NCBI GenBank assembly: GCA_028293725.1
Contig: JAQGOE010000089.1
Location: 1-39,195, forward strand
Reading direction: 5' to 3'
DNA length: 39,195 bases
Source: Gammaproteobacteria bacterium
GTDB lineage: Bacteria; Pseudomonadota; Gammaproteobacteria; Steroidobacterales; Steroidobacteraceae
Positions within the stretch are counted from its first letter, which is position 1. Every line of letters begins with the position of its first letter. A program made the position numbers and the translations under genes. Below the pieces are notes generated by a model that was not told where the DNA came from, ran no database searches, and was given only the letters and a program-made list of their open reading frames with translations. This document shows, piece after piece, positions 1 through 8,596 of the stretch.

Positions 1-1442
1 CCGTCACGACTGACGAGTGCGCTCGAGGCCGCCGGTCCCCAACTCCCGGCAACATACGATTTGATGCGCTCGTCATGTTGCGCCCACCCCTCGCGGATGG
101 GGTCGATCCAACGCCAGGCGGCGTCGAGCTCGTCGCGCCGCATGAAGAGTGTCAGGTTTCCCTTTACGACATCGGTGAGCAGGCGCTCGTACGCATCGAG
201 TCGCTGCTCCTTGAAAGTCCCGGCGAGATCCAGCGCGAGGTCGACGGGCTTCAACCGCATGGTCTCACCCGGCATTTTCGCCAGAATGGTGAGCGTGATG
301 CTCTCCTGCGGCTGCAAGCGGATCACGAGCCGATTCGGTGCGCGACCCTGCGTGCCCGCGGCATCGAAAATCGAATGCGGCACGTCCTCAAAAGTCACCA
401 CGATCTCGGTCACCCGCTCCTGTAACCGCTTGCCCGTGCGTAGATAGAACGGCACACCGGCCCAGCGCCAGGTATCGATCTCGGCCTTCAGCGCGACAAA
501 TGTCTCCGTAGTGCTGTCAGCCGCAACGCCGGCTTCATCGAGATAGCTCGGAACAGGCTGGCCACTGACGGCGCCCGCGCGGTACTGGCCACGAACTGTT
601 TTATTTTGTACGGCGTTTCCCATGATCGGGCGCAAAGCACGCAGCACTTTCAACTTCTCGTCGCGGACGGCGTCGGGATCGCTACTCGTGGGCGGCTCCA
701 TCGCGAGGATGCACACGAGTTGCAAAAGATGGTTCTGCACCATGTCGCGCAACGCGCCAGTGTGCTCGTAGAACTGCCCACGGCCTTCAACACCTAACTG
801 CTCCGCGATGGTGATCTGCACGTGGCGGATCCGGCCGCGCCGCCACAGCGGCTCGAACAGCGTGTTGCCGAATCGTAGAGCCATCAGATTCTGCACCGTC
901 TCCTTGCCGAGGTAGTGATCGATGCGATAGATCTGATTCTCCGCAAAAATCGCCCCGACGCTGCGATTGATGAGGTCGGCGGACGCCCGGTCATGTCCAA
1001 GGGGCTTCTCGAGCACCACGCGCGATTTCGGGGTCACAATGCCGGCGGCGGCGAGATTGTCGCAGGTGAGCGTGAACAGGCTCGGAGCAGTCGAGAGAAA
1101 AATAACGCGAGTGGCGTCGTCACGGCCCTCCAGGGCCGCATGCAACTTACGGAAGTCTTGCGGGTCAGTCACATCCACCCGCACATAGTTGACCTGCGCG
1201 GCGAAGGCACGCCAGCGCGCCTCTGTGAACTCTTCGCCGCTCAGGTGCTTGCGGCAGGTGGTTTCGATCTGTGCGAGATATTCCTCGCGAGAGAGGCTCG
1301 AGCGCGCCACGGCAAGCACTCGGGACGACGGCCCCATCTGACCTGCAACGTGGCGGCGATAAAGCGCGGGCACCAGCTTGCGCAAGGCAAGGTCGCCCGT
1401 TCCGCCGAATAGCACCATGTCGAACGTGTCAAGTTTCTGCAC
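1..1442 (-). CDS. zwf: Glucose-6-phosphate 1-dehydrogenase (3' end off window)
   Basis: Oxidises glucose 6-phosphate to 6-phosphogluconolactone with NAD(P)+, the entry step of the pentose phosphate and Entner-Doudoroff routes in the cytoplasm. The reverse-strand translation begins [19 protein letters not shown], with the nucleotide-binding GxxGDLA motif at residues 13-20, and carries the active-site signature RIDHYLGK about 170 residues in. About 480 codons are present, and the last residues ([16 protein letters not shown]) match the usual C-terminus of the family, so only a few codons are lost beyond base 1. I chose the GTG at 1442 because AAAGGAG lies 11 nt upstream; ATG at 1418 would cut into the Rossmann strand. 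It is divergent from edd, and both act in the same pathway. Very confident. Confidence 0.96.
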   Translation of the reverse strand, partial: MQKLDTFDMVLFGGTGDLALRKLVPALYRRHVAGQMGPSSRVLAVARSSLSREEYLAQIETTCRKHLSGEEFTEARWRAFAAQVNYVRVDVTDPQDFRKLHAALEGRDDATRVIFLSTAPSLFTLTCDNLAAAGIVTPKSRVVLEKPLGHDRASADLINRSVGAIFAENQIYRIDHYLGKETVQNLMALRFGNTLFEPLWRRGRIRHVQITIAEQLGVEGRGQFYEHTGALRDMVQNHLLQLVCILAMEPPTSSDPDAVRDEKLKVLRALRPIMGNAVQNKTVRGQYRAGAVSGQPVPSYLDEAGVAADSTTETFVALKAEIDTWRWAGVPFYLRTGKRLQERVTEIVVTFEDVPHSIFDAAGTQGRAPNRLVIRLQPQESITLTILAKMPGETMRLKPVDLALDLAGTFKEQRLDAYERLLTDVVKGNLTLFMRRDELDAAWRWIDPIREGWAQHDERIKSYVAGSWGPAASSALVSRD

Positions 1443-1458
1443 TCTACTGAGAACTCCT

Positions 1459-1504
1459 TTTAACGGGTGCGCAGCCTTACGCTTTAACGGGCACAGCGTT
1501 ACGC
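1459..1504. repeat. Two imperfect tandem direct repeats upstream of zwf
   Basis: Two adjacent copies (1459-1482, 24 bp; 1483-1504, 22 bp) each begin TTTAACGGG and end TTACGC, with a variable middle. They lie immediately upstream of the zwf ribosome binding site. The arrangement could be a pair of regulator sites or part of the zwf leader. They do not resemble the HexR palindrome that I know for zwf/edd control. Function is inference only. Confidence 0.55.
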
Positions 1505-1670
1505 TGGAGCCTGTCTGACCAATGATCGCCGTAGCGAGGGCGACCCAGATCGAGCAGCTTTCTGCGATCGTTTCCCGCGCATAGCGGGGGCCTATGTAAG
1601 GGAAACGATCGCAGAAAGATGCCGATCTGGGGCGGCCGCAGTAGGCGAGCATTGGTCAGACAGGCTCCAG
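1504..1670. repeat. 167-bp imperfect palindrome between zwf and edd
   Basis: The outer arms 1504-1524 and 1650-1670 are exact 21-bp reverse complements. The inner arms 1558-1576 and 1600-1618 (CTTTCTGCGATCGTTTCCC) are exact 19-bp reverse complements. The sequence between inner and outer arms also pairs, with several mismatches and small gaps, and the loop contains a further ATAG/CTAT match. As RNA or extruded DNA it would form one hairpin of about 70-75 bp per arm. No clear target-site duplication and no coding capacity are visible. Possibilities are a non-autonomous MITE-like element, a species-specific extragenic palindrome, or a shared bidirectional structure for the two divergent genes. 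Confidence 0.85.
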
Positions 1671-1785
1671 CCACGCGGCACCGGCGGAACTTAGCATTCG
1701 CAGCGTATTGCGTTAGGCTCGCACACTATCGGGGCCTGCCGCCACGACGACCGTCGAATTTTCATCACGCAGCGGAGTGCGTGCC

Positions 1786-3630
1786 ATGCCCAAACCATCA
1801 ATACCCATTCACCCGCTCGTGCGGGCTGTCACCGAGCGCATCGCCGATCGCAGTCGCATTGAGCGCTCTTTGTACCTTGGTCGTATGACCAATGAGGCGG
1901 CGGAGGGCCCGACGCGGGCGCGCCTCTCCTGCACGAATTTGGCGCATGGCTTCGCCGCTGCTTCATCCGGTGACAAGGACGCACTGAAGGATTTGCGGTG
2001 GCCGAACCTTGCCATCATCACTGCCTATAACGACATGCTCTCCGCGCACCAGCCGTTCGAGGGCTATCCAGGACTCATTCGCGTGGCGGCGCGCGACGCC
2101 GGCGCGACAGCGCAGGTTGCCGGCGGGGTACCTGCGATGTGCGATGGAGTAACGCAGGGGCACGCCGGCATGGAGTTGTCACTGTTCAGTCGCGACGTGA
2201 TCGCCATGTCGACAGGAGTCGCGCTCGCACACGGCATGTTCGATGGCGCGCTATGCCTCGGTGTCTGCGACAAGATCGTACCGGGCCTGCTGATCGGTGC
2301 GCTGTCTTTTGGACACCTCCCGACGGTCTTCGTTCCCGCGGGACCGATGCCTACGGGCATGGCCAACAAGGAAAAGGCGCGTATCCGGCAACTGTTCGCC
2401 GAAGGCAAAGTCGGCCGCGATGCCCTGTTGAAATCCGAATGCGACAGTTACCACTCCGCCGGCACGTGCACGTTCTACGGTACGGCCAACAGCAACCAGA
2501 TGTTGATGGAAGTTATGGGCCTGCACATGCCCGGCAGTGCGTTCGTGTCTCCCAACACACCGTTGCGCGACGCGCTGACCGCGGCCGCCACTCATAGAGT
2601 GGCTCGCATTACATCGCTAGGGAAAGAGTACATCCCACTCGCGCGCATTGTTGACGAGCGCGCGATCGTGAACGGAATCGTTGGGCTGCTGGCGACCGGC
2701 GGCTCGACGAACCACACGCTCCACCTCGTTGCCATGGCACGCGCCGCTGGAATCATCATCGACTGGACCGACTTCAGCGAGTTGTCGGATGTGGTTCCGC
2801 TGCTGGCGCGAATCTATCCAAACGGCAGCGCGGACATAAATCACTTCCACGCCGCGGGAGGCATGGGATTTCTGGTGCGAGAGCTTCTGCACGCGGGGCT
2901 CATGCATGCCGACGTGCAAACGATCGCCGGTGTGGGGCTCGACGCCTACACTCAGGAGCCGTGGCTGTCGCCGGAGGGGGTTGCTTGGCGCCCGGCGCCC
3001 ACTGAGAGCGGTGATATGTCAGTGTTACGTCCCGCGAACGATCCCTTCAGCGCGGACGGCGGCCTCAAACTCATGCGCGGCAACCTGGGTCGGTCGGTCA
3101 TCAAGACCTCGGCGGTGAAGAGCGAGCATCGTGTCATCGAGGCCCCTGCGCGCGTGTTTGATGGGCAGGACGATGTTTTGAAGGCTTTTGAGGCTGGCGA
3201 GCTGGCGCGCGATGTCGTTGTCGTCGTGCGTTACCAGGGGCCGCGTGCCAACGGGATGCCGGAGCTGCACAAGCTGACACCGGCGCTGGCATCGCTGCAG
3301 AGCAAGGGCTTCAAAGTCGCCCTGGTGACTGATGGACGCATGTCCGGGGCATCGGGAACCGTGCCGGCGGCGATTCACGTTTCGCCGGAATGTCTCCACG
3401 GCGGCCCACTCGCGAAGGTTCGCGACGGTGACATCGTTCGGCTCGACAGTCTCGCGGGCACGCTGGCGGTGCTGGTGTCGGAGGAGGAATTTTCGCGACG
3501 GACCGTTGCAGCACCTGTGCTCGAGAGCAATGGCTTTGGGATGGGTCGGGATTTGTTTCGCATGTTCAGGGCCAATGCGGCGGCGGCTGAAGAGGGTGGT
3601 GGTGTTTGTGTGCCGGGGGCGGCTGGCTGA
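1786..3630 (+). CDS. edd: 6-phosphogluconate dehydratase
   Basis: Converts 6-phosphogluconate to 2-keto-3-deoxy-6-phosphogluconate in the Entner-Doudoroff pathway; an Fe-S dehydratase of the IlvD/Edd family acting in the cytoplasm. The sequence matches E. coli-type Edd from end to end: [91 protein letters not shown] and [11 protein letters not shown]. The conserved cysteines in CDGVTQG, CDKIVPG and GTCTFYG are the expected cluster-region residues. Length of 614 aa is typical. I chose the ATG at 1786 because GGAG at 1774-1777 sits 8 nt upstream; the in-frame GTG at 1777 overlaps that site. No eda aldolase follows, so it must lie elsewhere, perhaps beyond zwf. Confidence 0.96.
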   Translation: MPKPSIPIHPLVRAVTERIADRSRIERSLYLGRMTNEAAEGPTRARLSCTNLAHGFAAASSGDKDALKDLRWPNLAIITAYNDMLSAHQPFEGYPGLIRVAARDAGATAQVAGGVPAMCDGVTQGHAGMELSLFSRDVIAMSTGVALAHGMFDGALCLGVCDKIVPGLLIGALSFGHLPTVFVPAGPMPTGMANKEKARIRQLFAEGKVGRDALLKSECDSYHSAGTCTFYGTANSNQMLMEVMGLHMPGSAFVSPNTPLRDALTAAATHRVARITSLGKEYIPLARIVDERAIVNGIVGLLATGGSTNHTLHLVAMARAAGIIIDWTDFSELSDVVPLLARIYPNGSADINHFHAAGGMGFLVRELLHAGLMHADVQTIAGVGLDAYTQEPWLSPEGVAWRPAPTESGDMSVLRPANDPFSADGGLKLMRGNLGRSVIKTSAVKSEHRVIEAPARVFDGQDDVLKAFEAGELARDVVVVVRYQGPRANGMPELHKLTPALASLQSKGFKVALVTDGRMSGASGTVPAAIHVSPECLHGGPLAKVRDGDIVRLDSLAGTLAVLVSEEEFSRRTVAAPVLESNGFGMGRDLFRMFRANAAAAEEGGGVCVPGAAG

Positions 3631-3670
3631 GGGATACGTGTGGTCTCATCCGACCCGGGCAGCGGACTCA

Positions 3671-3706
3671 TCCGGGCGCGGCCCGGAACTGCCCCGGGCA
3701 CGGGGC
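3671..3706. terminator. Two GC-rich hairpins between convergent genes
   Basis: TCCGGGC(3671-3677)/GCCCGGA(3681-3687) with a 3-nt loop and GCCCCG(3691-3696)/CGGGGC(3701-3706) with a 4-nt loop lie between the ends of edd and the convergent hydrolase gene. There is no T-tract, so this is a possible bidirectional terminator rather than a classical one. Confidence 0.4.
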
Positions 3707-3715
3707 CGCCTGTAG

Positions 3716-4411
3716 CTAGCTACTCCGCTCCGCCAGCAAATCCGCCACCGCATCGGGTTGCGAGAGAAACGGCGAGTGGTCGGCTTGCAGCTCAATCGTC
3801 TCGGTTGCGCGGGGCGCGAAGACGTTCCGCTGCAGTTCGGCCGGCATCGCCATGTCATTGGCGCAGACCACGTATGTGGAGGGAGTGTGCCGCCACGCTG
3901 GGTATGGCACCGGCTCTTCGAACGCGGCACGCGATTGTGGACGAAGCTCGCTCTTCGCCCACTCACTGGTCCGCGCATCACAGCCGCTGTAAAACACCGT
4001 GCCAGAGCGCGCCGGATCTGGCAGCGTCAAACCGCCATCGAGCATCTGAATCCAAGGCGCGTGCCGTCCGCCGCCAATACTGAGGAGCGACTCGCCTTCC
4101 ATAGGCATGAACGCACATAGATAGATGAGCCGACTCACATTCCCGGCGGCGGTCCGTGAAATCACCATTCCACCGTAGGAATGTCCACACAGGACCACCG
4201 GCCCGGCGACGTCCTCAACGACGGCTTCAACCGCAGCGGCGTCCGCCGACAAATCGGCACCCGCTCCCGAACGCGCGCCCACACTCGGCAAATCTACGGT
4301 CCGGACCGTGAACCCCTGCTTCTCCAGCAGTGGAGCAACGCGCTGCCAGCACCAGCTGCCGTGCCAAGCCCCGTGGACCAAAACGATCGTTGCCATCGGT
4401 GGTGCGCTCAT
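3716..4411 (-). CDS. Alpha/beta hydrolase (esterase-like, 231 aa)
   Basis: Small single-domain alpha/beta hydrolase of the AB_hydrolase_6 / methylesterase-like type, probably cytoplasmic because no signal peptide is present. Visible motifs are the N-terminal strand with the oxyanion turn VLVHGAWHGSW (residues 9-19), the nucleophile elbow GHSYGG about residue 95, a late acidic residue in VCANDMAMP, and the catalytic His in QADHSPFLSQP near the C-terminus. The complete Ser-Asp-His set suggests an active enzyme, but the substrate cannot be read from sequence. ATG 4411 and ATG 4396 are both possible starts; neither has a strong ribosome binding site. It lies 151 bp downstream of abiEii on the same strand and is probably unrelated to it. 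Confidence 0.85.
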   Translation of the reverse strand: MSAPPMATIVLVHGAWHGSWCWQRVAPLLEKQGFTVRTVDLPSVGARSGAGADLSADAAAVEAVVEDVAGPVVLCGHSYGGMVISRTAAGNVSRLIYLCAFMPMEGESLLSIGGGRHAPWIQMLDGGLTLPDPARSGTVFYSGCDARTSEWAKSELRPQSRAAFEEPVPYPAWRHTPSTYVVCANDMAMPAELQRNVFAPRATETIELQADHSPFLSQPDAVADLLAERSS

Positions 4412-4562
4412 GATATCGATTTATTCCAGTTCGAAACCGGAATGGGTTTGATTATGGACTTGCCCTGCCGCTGCGCCAAGAGCACTACTCGGCAGGTGCG
4501 CCGCTCGAGGCTGCGTAGATCTGCCAAGAGTCGATTTTCCGAGCTGGTGCGGCTGACACTGT

Positions 4563-5294
4563 TCATGGATTCCGTTTCGTATGCTGAACGCTACGGCTTA
4601 GGTGTTTGAAATAAGCCTTCCGTACAACCTCCGCGCCCTGATCTACATCGAACTTGGGTAATCCCGGGCGCAGCAACGTATCCATGTCTCGGCGAAAGGA
4701 CGGCTTGAGCAGCCGCTCGTCGAGTCGCGCATTGGCTTCATCGCGGCCAAGATGCGTTCCTTCCTTCTCCAAGTAGTCATAGGAGCGCGCCGTCACACGA
4801 ACCGTCTCGCCGTCATCGTCCAACATATCTAGCTCGACGCCCACCAATGGATAAAGTGAGGCGTTTTCGTTGAGGTTGATCTCGACCTTGATAGACTCCT
4901 CACGGCGCAACCCCACCGGAACGAATTTATAGGTCGTGCGTAGAATTCTAGACGGACGCAATACATTGCGTATCGTCAGCCACGCATCGGAGATCAATGA
5001 ATCCACTGGTTGTCCCAGAACCGGGGTCAGAGCGCGACGCAGATGTTGGTCCAGGGTCTCCGTATCCATCGGCTTCACGAGCACCAAGTCGATGTCTTCC
5101 GAGTAACGTGCGGCTGGCGCCAAGTGCCCCTTGTGCAACACCGTGCCACCACGCATCGCCAAATGCTCGCTCAGGATGGTATCAGTAAAGATGGCAGCGA
5201 CGCCCCGGGACAACCTCAGATCCTGCTCGATCTGACTGCGCTTGGGCCACGGAGCGTGAGCCTGCCAGGCTGTTAGATGGGTGTGCTGAATCAT
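4563..5294 (-). CDS. abiEii: AbiEii-type nucleotidyltransferase toxin (type IV TA)
   Basis: Toxin half of an AbiE toxin-antitoxin / abortive-infection pair. AbiEii proteins are DNA polymerase beta-like nucleotidyltransferases; related toxins modify tRNA acceptor ends. Motif I is seen in GGTVLHKGH (about residues 49-57), motif II with the metal-binding acidic pair in RYSEDIDLVLV (63-73), motif III in SIKVEINLNE, and a late basic/acidic segment in LLKPSFRRDMDTLL. At 243 aa it is somewhat shorter than many AbiEii proteins. The start ATG overlaps the stop of abiEi by 4 nt, so translation is coupled and antitoxin is made first, the usual order. The intact motifs argue for a functional toxin. Confidence 0.9.
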   Translation of the reverse strand: MIQHTHLTAWQAHAPWPKRSQIEQDLRLSRGVAAIFTDTILSEHLAMRGGTVLHKGHLAPAARYSEDIDLVLVKPMDTETLDQHLRRALTPVLGQPVDSLISDAWLTIRNVLRPSRILRTTYKFVPVGLRREESIKVEINLNENASLYPLVGVELDMLDDDGETVRVTARSYDYLEKEGTHLGRDEANARLDERLLKPSFRRDMDTLLRPGLPKFDVDQGAEVVRKAYFKHLSRSVQHTKRNP

Positions 5295-6109
5295 GTATTG
5301 GCATTCCGCTCATCGGGAGGCAGTCGCACCTTGAAGGCGGCGTCGATTGCCGACGAGGTGTCCGGCGTTTGTCCATGCTCGAGCGACACAAGGCGCAGAG
5401 GCTTGTTGCGTAACCACTCTGCGACTCGAGACGCGAGAGCGGCCTGATCTTCCAACGCAAACAGAACCCCGAGACGTTGCGCAGTCGGGACTTCTTGCAT
5501 GGCTTCCAGCGCGTCGATCAGCCCCTGATGTGTGCAAGACGCGCACAGCTCTCGCAATACTTCACGTACGCGATCCATGCCGCCAAGCAGGGCTTCTCGC
5601 TGCACGAGTTCCAGCGCCGTCAACTCCGGTGTACTGACCCTGAAGCGCCCATCCGGAGTTTCGTGCCATCGGGTTGGCATGTGTTGAATTCGCGCGGAGG
5701 TGTGAAACGCCACTTCGTGCCGGCCGACCGTGATCGGGCGGCGGCGTTCGGGCACCATCACCTGAGTCACCATCACTGCATAGGGTGAGGCCCCATAGAT
5801 TTCGGCCGCGCTGAGCAGGGCAACGTAGTAGGAAATGCCCAACGTCTTGCTCATGTAACGGTCCAGCCAGGTCTCCAGCGGCGGAGCACCTGCATCAGCA
5901 TGTTGAAGTGGCACGATGAGCCAATGATCTGAGCCGCGAGATAGGCGTATCAGCCGGCCGCGCCGTTGCTGCCGGTGCAGCGCTTGGCGCAGTGCTTCCG
6001 CGCTGACGCCAGGCATTGCTGCACGGATGTCTTGCATGCGCAGGTTCAGCTTGCCGGAGCGTTCGGCGGCGTCGAGAACGGCAGTCAGGGGGCTTCGAGT
6101 TCTCATCAT
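5291..6109 (-). CDS. abiEi: AbiEi-type antitoxin with N-terminal winged helix
   Basis: Antitoxin and autorepressor of the AbiE type IV pair. The N-terminal ~70 residues form a winged helix-turn-helix-like segment (LNLRMQDIRAAMPGVSAEALRQALHRQQRRGRLIRLSRG), followed by the AbiEi core (ISYYVALLSAAEIYGASP, AFHTSARI, STPELTALELVQ) and a C-terminal domain that in known AbiEi proteins neutralises the toxin. Length 272 aa is normal. Two adjacent ATGs are available (6109, 6106); AGGA spacing favours 6106. A -10-like TATATT and an inverted repeat lie just upstream, consistent with the negative autoregulation described for AbiEi. Known AbiEi neutralises without stable contact with AbiEii. Confidence 0.88.
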   Translation of the reverse strand: MMRTRSPLTAVLDAAERSGKLNLRMQDIRAAMPGVSAEALRQALHRQQRRGRLIRLSRGSDHWLIVPLQHADAGAPPLETWLDRYMSKTLGISYYVALLSAAEIYGASPYAVMVTQVMVPERRRPITVGRHEVAFHTSARIQHMPTRWHETPDGRFRVSTPELTALELVQREALLGGMDRVREVLRELCASCTHQGLIDALEAMQEVPTAQRLGVLFALEDQAALASRVAEWLRNKPLRLVSLEHGQTPDTSSAIDAAFKVRLPPDERNANT

Positions 6110-6120
6110 GCATCCTCAGT

Positions 6121-6168
6121 GCATTCGCGCAATATATCATTAATCGCTATTTAACGCGAACGTAATGC
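6121..6168 (-). promoter_or_regulatory. Candidate abiE promoter with flanking inverted repeat
   Basis: On the minus strand, TTCGCG (plus 6155-6160) and TATATT (plus 6131-6136) are 18 bp apart and sit about 22 nt before the abiEi start, so they could be -35 and -10 boxes. TTCGCG (6124-6129) and CGCGAA (6155-6160) are exact inverted arms with a 25-bp spacer, extended outward by GCATT/AATGC. The arms flank the putative core promoter, as expected for an autorepressor site. No footprint data; inference. Confidence 0.5.
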
Positions 6169-6305
6169 TGAATCGGCTCTGTAAGTCCACGCCTCGGTTC
6201 GATGCTCCGCGTGAGTTTCGCGTATTCGATAAAGTCGTGATAACTTCCTCTACAGATCTATTCGTACTTTATATGAACCCGATCATCCCCCCGGGGAGAA
6301 GGCCC

Positions 6306-6830
6306 ATGACCTCACGAAGCGAATCTCTCGTTGTATTTACCGGCAAGAGCGTCGAATCCATTCTCAGAGACGGCGGCACGAACTGGTGGCGCGTGGACCG
6401 CAATCGGGCTCGCAACTGCGAGTTCGTCTTGTGTACGCGGAACACCAAGACGGAGTGGTCGGAAGGGTCCGAGGATCATCACTCGGGATTCCTGGTCGGG
6501 CGTGTCAGCGGTGTGATCCCGGAGACGAACGCCCGGGGAGAGGATCGCTTTCAGATTCAGCTTTCGGAGTATGCGAGCGTCAACATTCCCGACGCTTGGA
6601 AAGGCGACCGCAATCCGGTCAAGTACGTGCCGTCCCTGGAGGACTATGGGGTGGATCCCGCCGAACTGGATTGGCAACCAATGCCGCCACCTACGGCAAA
6701 CGGGGGGGCGCGGCCCAATGGACACCCTCCGGGTGACGACAGCCCCCTGACGATTGCGGAGGCGAAGCGGAGGCTCGCGCTCACGTTCGGAGTGCTGCCG
6801 GACGCGATCGAGATCACTATTCGCGGGTAG
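6306..6830 (+). CDS. Unknown protein, divergent from abiE (174 aa)
   Basis: I do not recognise this family. The N-terminal part (LVVFTGKSVESILRDGGTNWWRVD, FVLCTRN, FLVGRVSGVIPE, FQIQLSEYASVNIPDAW, NPVKY) is a mixed alpha/beta segment that loosely recalls EVE/PUA-like domains: Trp-rich start, an N-terminal 'CTRN' strand, then 'FLVGRVS'. A proline/glycine-rich linker (about 125-145) leads to a conserved-looking tail, LTIAEAKRRLALTFGVLPDA, which resembles a small peptide-binding or dimerisation motif. No signal peptide or membrane helix. The frame is open from 6165, but GGGGAGAAGG ending just before ATG 6306 decides the start. It shares an intergenic region with abiEi, so a defence or regulatory role is possible but unproven. 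Confidence 0.75.
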   Translation: MTSRSESLVVFTGKSVESILRDGGTNWWRVDRNRARNCEFVLCTRNTKTEWSEGSEDHHSGFLVGRVSGVIPETNARGEDRFQIQLSEYASVNIPDAWKGDRNPVKYVPSLEDYGVDPAELDWQPMPPPTANGGARPNGHPPGDDSPLTIAEAKRRLALTFGVLPDAIEITIRG

Positions 6831-7124
6831 CGCTCTCGGTCGTCCCTCGGCGTGTCATCCCATCAGAGCGGTTTCCGAGTCTCTGCGGGTTCGTGGTGTA
6901 CGAGCTCTAGAGCCCGCGATGCCGCTCGCGCACTGCCCTATCTACTCAACTCTGCTCACCACCGCTTCTAGCCTTTCGACCGTGCGGTCCCGTTGGGACG
7001 TCACCTTCCTTCCGTTGTCATTCAACGCGTGAGTGGCGCCAGGCAAGCCCAGCAAAAGATTGCTGTGGCCTACGAAAGCGCGCGTCGAATTGCAGAACTC
7101 GGTGGAACTCAGCAGATCAGTGAC
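6831..7124. other. Intergenic stretch downstream of tRNA-Gly
   Basis: About 294 bp with no convincing gene. It is the 3' flank of the minus-strand tRNA-Gly, where integrative elements usually insert. I looked for a copy of the tRNA 3' end farther left as an attachment repeat and found none. One short hairpin, GTCCC-GTT-GGGAC, lies near 6990. Confidence 0.5.
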
Positions 7125-7198
7125 TGGAGCGGGTGAAGGGAATCGAACCCTCGTCACTTGGTTGGGAACCAAGAGCTCTACCATTGAGCTACACCCGC
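7125..7198 (-). tRNA. tRNA-Gly (anticodon CCC), CCA encoded
   Basis: The reverse strand folds as a full tRNA. The acceptor stem is GCGGGTG/CACCCGC, the D arm GCTC-AATGGTAGA-GCTC, the anticodon stem CTTGG/CCAAG with loop TTCCCAA (anticodon CCC), and the T arm GAGGG-TTCGATT-CCCTT. The discriminator T is followed by genomically encoded CCA (plus-strand TGG at 7125-7127). It closely matches bacterial tRNA-Gly(CCC) sequences. Confidence 0.97.
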
Positions 7199-7375
7199 AT
7201 CTTCTTATAAATCAGATACTTCCGTCGCCCGGGAGCACCTGACCCGCCACGCAAACTACCATGGAATCTGGCGGACATCAAAGTAGGGTGGGGCTTCATG
7301 CGGCGTGCGGCTGAAACCAACACTGCCCTTTGCACCCAGTACAATAAAGTCTCGCCACAGCAATGGGAGTATGGA

Positions 7376-8560
7376 GTGGAAAATACGATCGGACGCCGCA
7401 GACTGCTTGCAGGAGCGGGGGCGGCCTTGCTTGTTGGGGCCTTGGACGGCTGTAGCATTGACGCGCTCGGGACGAGGCGCCGAATAGCGCCCGCGCACAC
7501 GTTGGAACTGGCGCCTCTTCATGCGAGCCCCGATCGCATCACGGCCATAACAGTCTGCACCCGTCCCTTTCGCGCCCAGGGTCCGCGACTCGATGTTGAA
7601 AGAGTCGGATCCAAGACCATTGTTCACAACTATGGTCATGGTGGAAGTGGCTGGTCGCTATCGTGGGGGTCGAGCACCCTGGCGACGCAAAAAGCTCTGG
7701 CTACGGATGAGCGCGATATCGGAGTAATCGGCTGCGGCGCGCTGGGACTTACCTCGGCGCTCCTGTTACAGCGCGCCGGCGCGCGCGTCACCATTTATGC
7801 CAAGGACCTGCCGCCCAATGTCCGCTCGTCACTGGCTACCGGCCTGTGGACGCCGGACTCGAGAATCTGTTTCGAGGACTCCGCGACACCGGCTTTCAAA
7901 CAGCTCTGGGAAGGCATGGCCCGCCAATCCTTCCAGACCTACCAGACACTGCTCGGCCTGCCCGGCAATCCGGTGGAATTCATCGACAACTACTTCGTCA
8001 CCGATGATCCACGCGCACAGCGTCGGGAACCGGTGTCCGGCGATACCAGGCCGAAGTTTGCGGAGTTGCAACGAGAGCTGATTGCGGACCTGATACCCAA
8101 TGCGGCGGACTTTGAGCCGGGGACCCATTCCCTCGGCGCCCGCTATCTTCGGCGCAACTCCTTGATGATGTTCAACCTGAGCACCTATGCCCGGATGTTG
8201 CTGAGTGACTTTCGCGCCAATGGCGGGCAGCTAGAGATCAAGGAGTTTCACTCGCCCGCCGATTTTGTCTCGTTGCCGCAGCGGACGCTGATCAATGCAA
8301 CAGGCTACGGCGCACGCGCACTGTTTGGTGATCAGTCGATCACGCCGATACGCGGACAACTGGCCCGCATGATTCCGCAGCCGGAAGTCGGTTACGGTCT
8401 TTACTACAAGCGCGTCTCTTTTGTTCCACGTCGCGACGGACTGGTGTTTCAAGTGGTTGGCAATGATGACTACTACGGCTTCAATGACGATACCACCACG
8501 CCCAATCGGACCGAGGCGGAGCTCGCTGTCAACACCATCGCGGGGCTCTTCAGTATGTAG
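7376..8560 (+). CDS. Exported FAD-dependent oxidoreductase, permuted D-amino-acid-oxidase fold
   Basis: Flavin oxidoreductase of the DAO superfamily, 394 aa. The N-terminus has a twin-arginine start (GRRRLLAGAGAALLVG, residues 6-21) running into a lipobox-like LDGC (Cys26), so it is probably exported and perhaps lipid-anchored. The DAO signature IVHNYGHGGSGWSLSWG (82-98), normally near the C-terminus, comes before the FAD-binding GCGALG (119-124). TRPFRAQGPRLDVE (62-75) matches the segment that holds the substrate-binding Arg of classical DAAO, and PIRGQ appears later, where expected. This reads as a circular permutation. GTG 7376 is chosen because GGGAG lies 6 nt upstream; the frame is open from 7298. 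Substrate unknown: an oxidisable amine or D-amino acid. Confidence 0.87.
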   Translation: MENTIGRRRLLAGAGAALLVGALDGCSIDALGTRRRIAPAHTLELAPLHASPDRITAITVCTRPFRAQGPRLDVERVGSKTIVHNYGHGGSGWSLSWGSSTLATQKALATDERDIGVIGCGALGLTSALLLQRAGARVTIYAKDLPPNVRSSLATGLWTPDSRICFEDSATPAFKQLWEGMARQSFQTYQTLLGLPGNPVEFIDNYFVTDDPRAQRREPVSGDTRPKFAELQRELIADLIPNAADFEPGTHSLGARYLRRNSLMMFNLSTYARMLLSDFRANGGQLEIKEFHSPADFVSLPQRTLINATGYGARALFGDQSITPIRGQLARMIPQPEVGYGLYYKRVSFVPRRDGLVFQVVGNDDYYGFNDDTTTPNRTEAELAVNTIAGLFSM

Positions 8561-8596
8561 ACTGCGCGCGCGTAACGAGGTCGTAAGAGAAGACTG

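Noticed and set aside
6942..7184. Minus-strand 80-codon frame overlapping the tRNA
   Set aside because: It runs through the tRNA-Gly gene and has no ribosome binding site. Its C-terminal part could be a gene remnant but I see no homology to support that.
4412..7198. Integrated mobile island at tRNA-Gly
   Set aside because: No integrase, no att direct repeat of the tRNA 3' end and no transposase; only the gene content hints at it.
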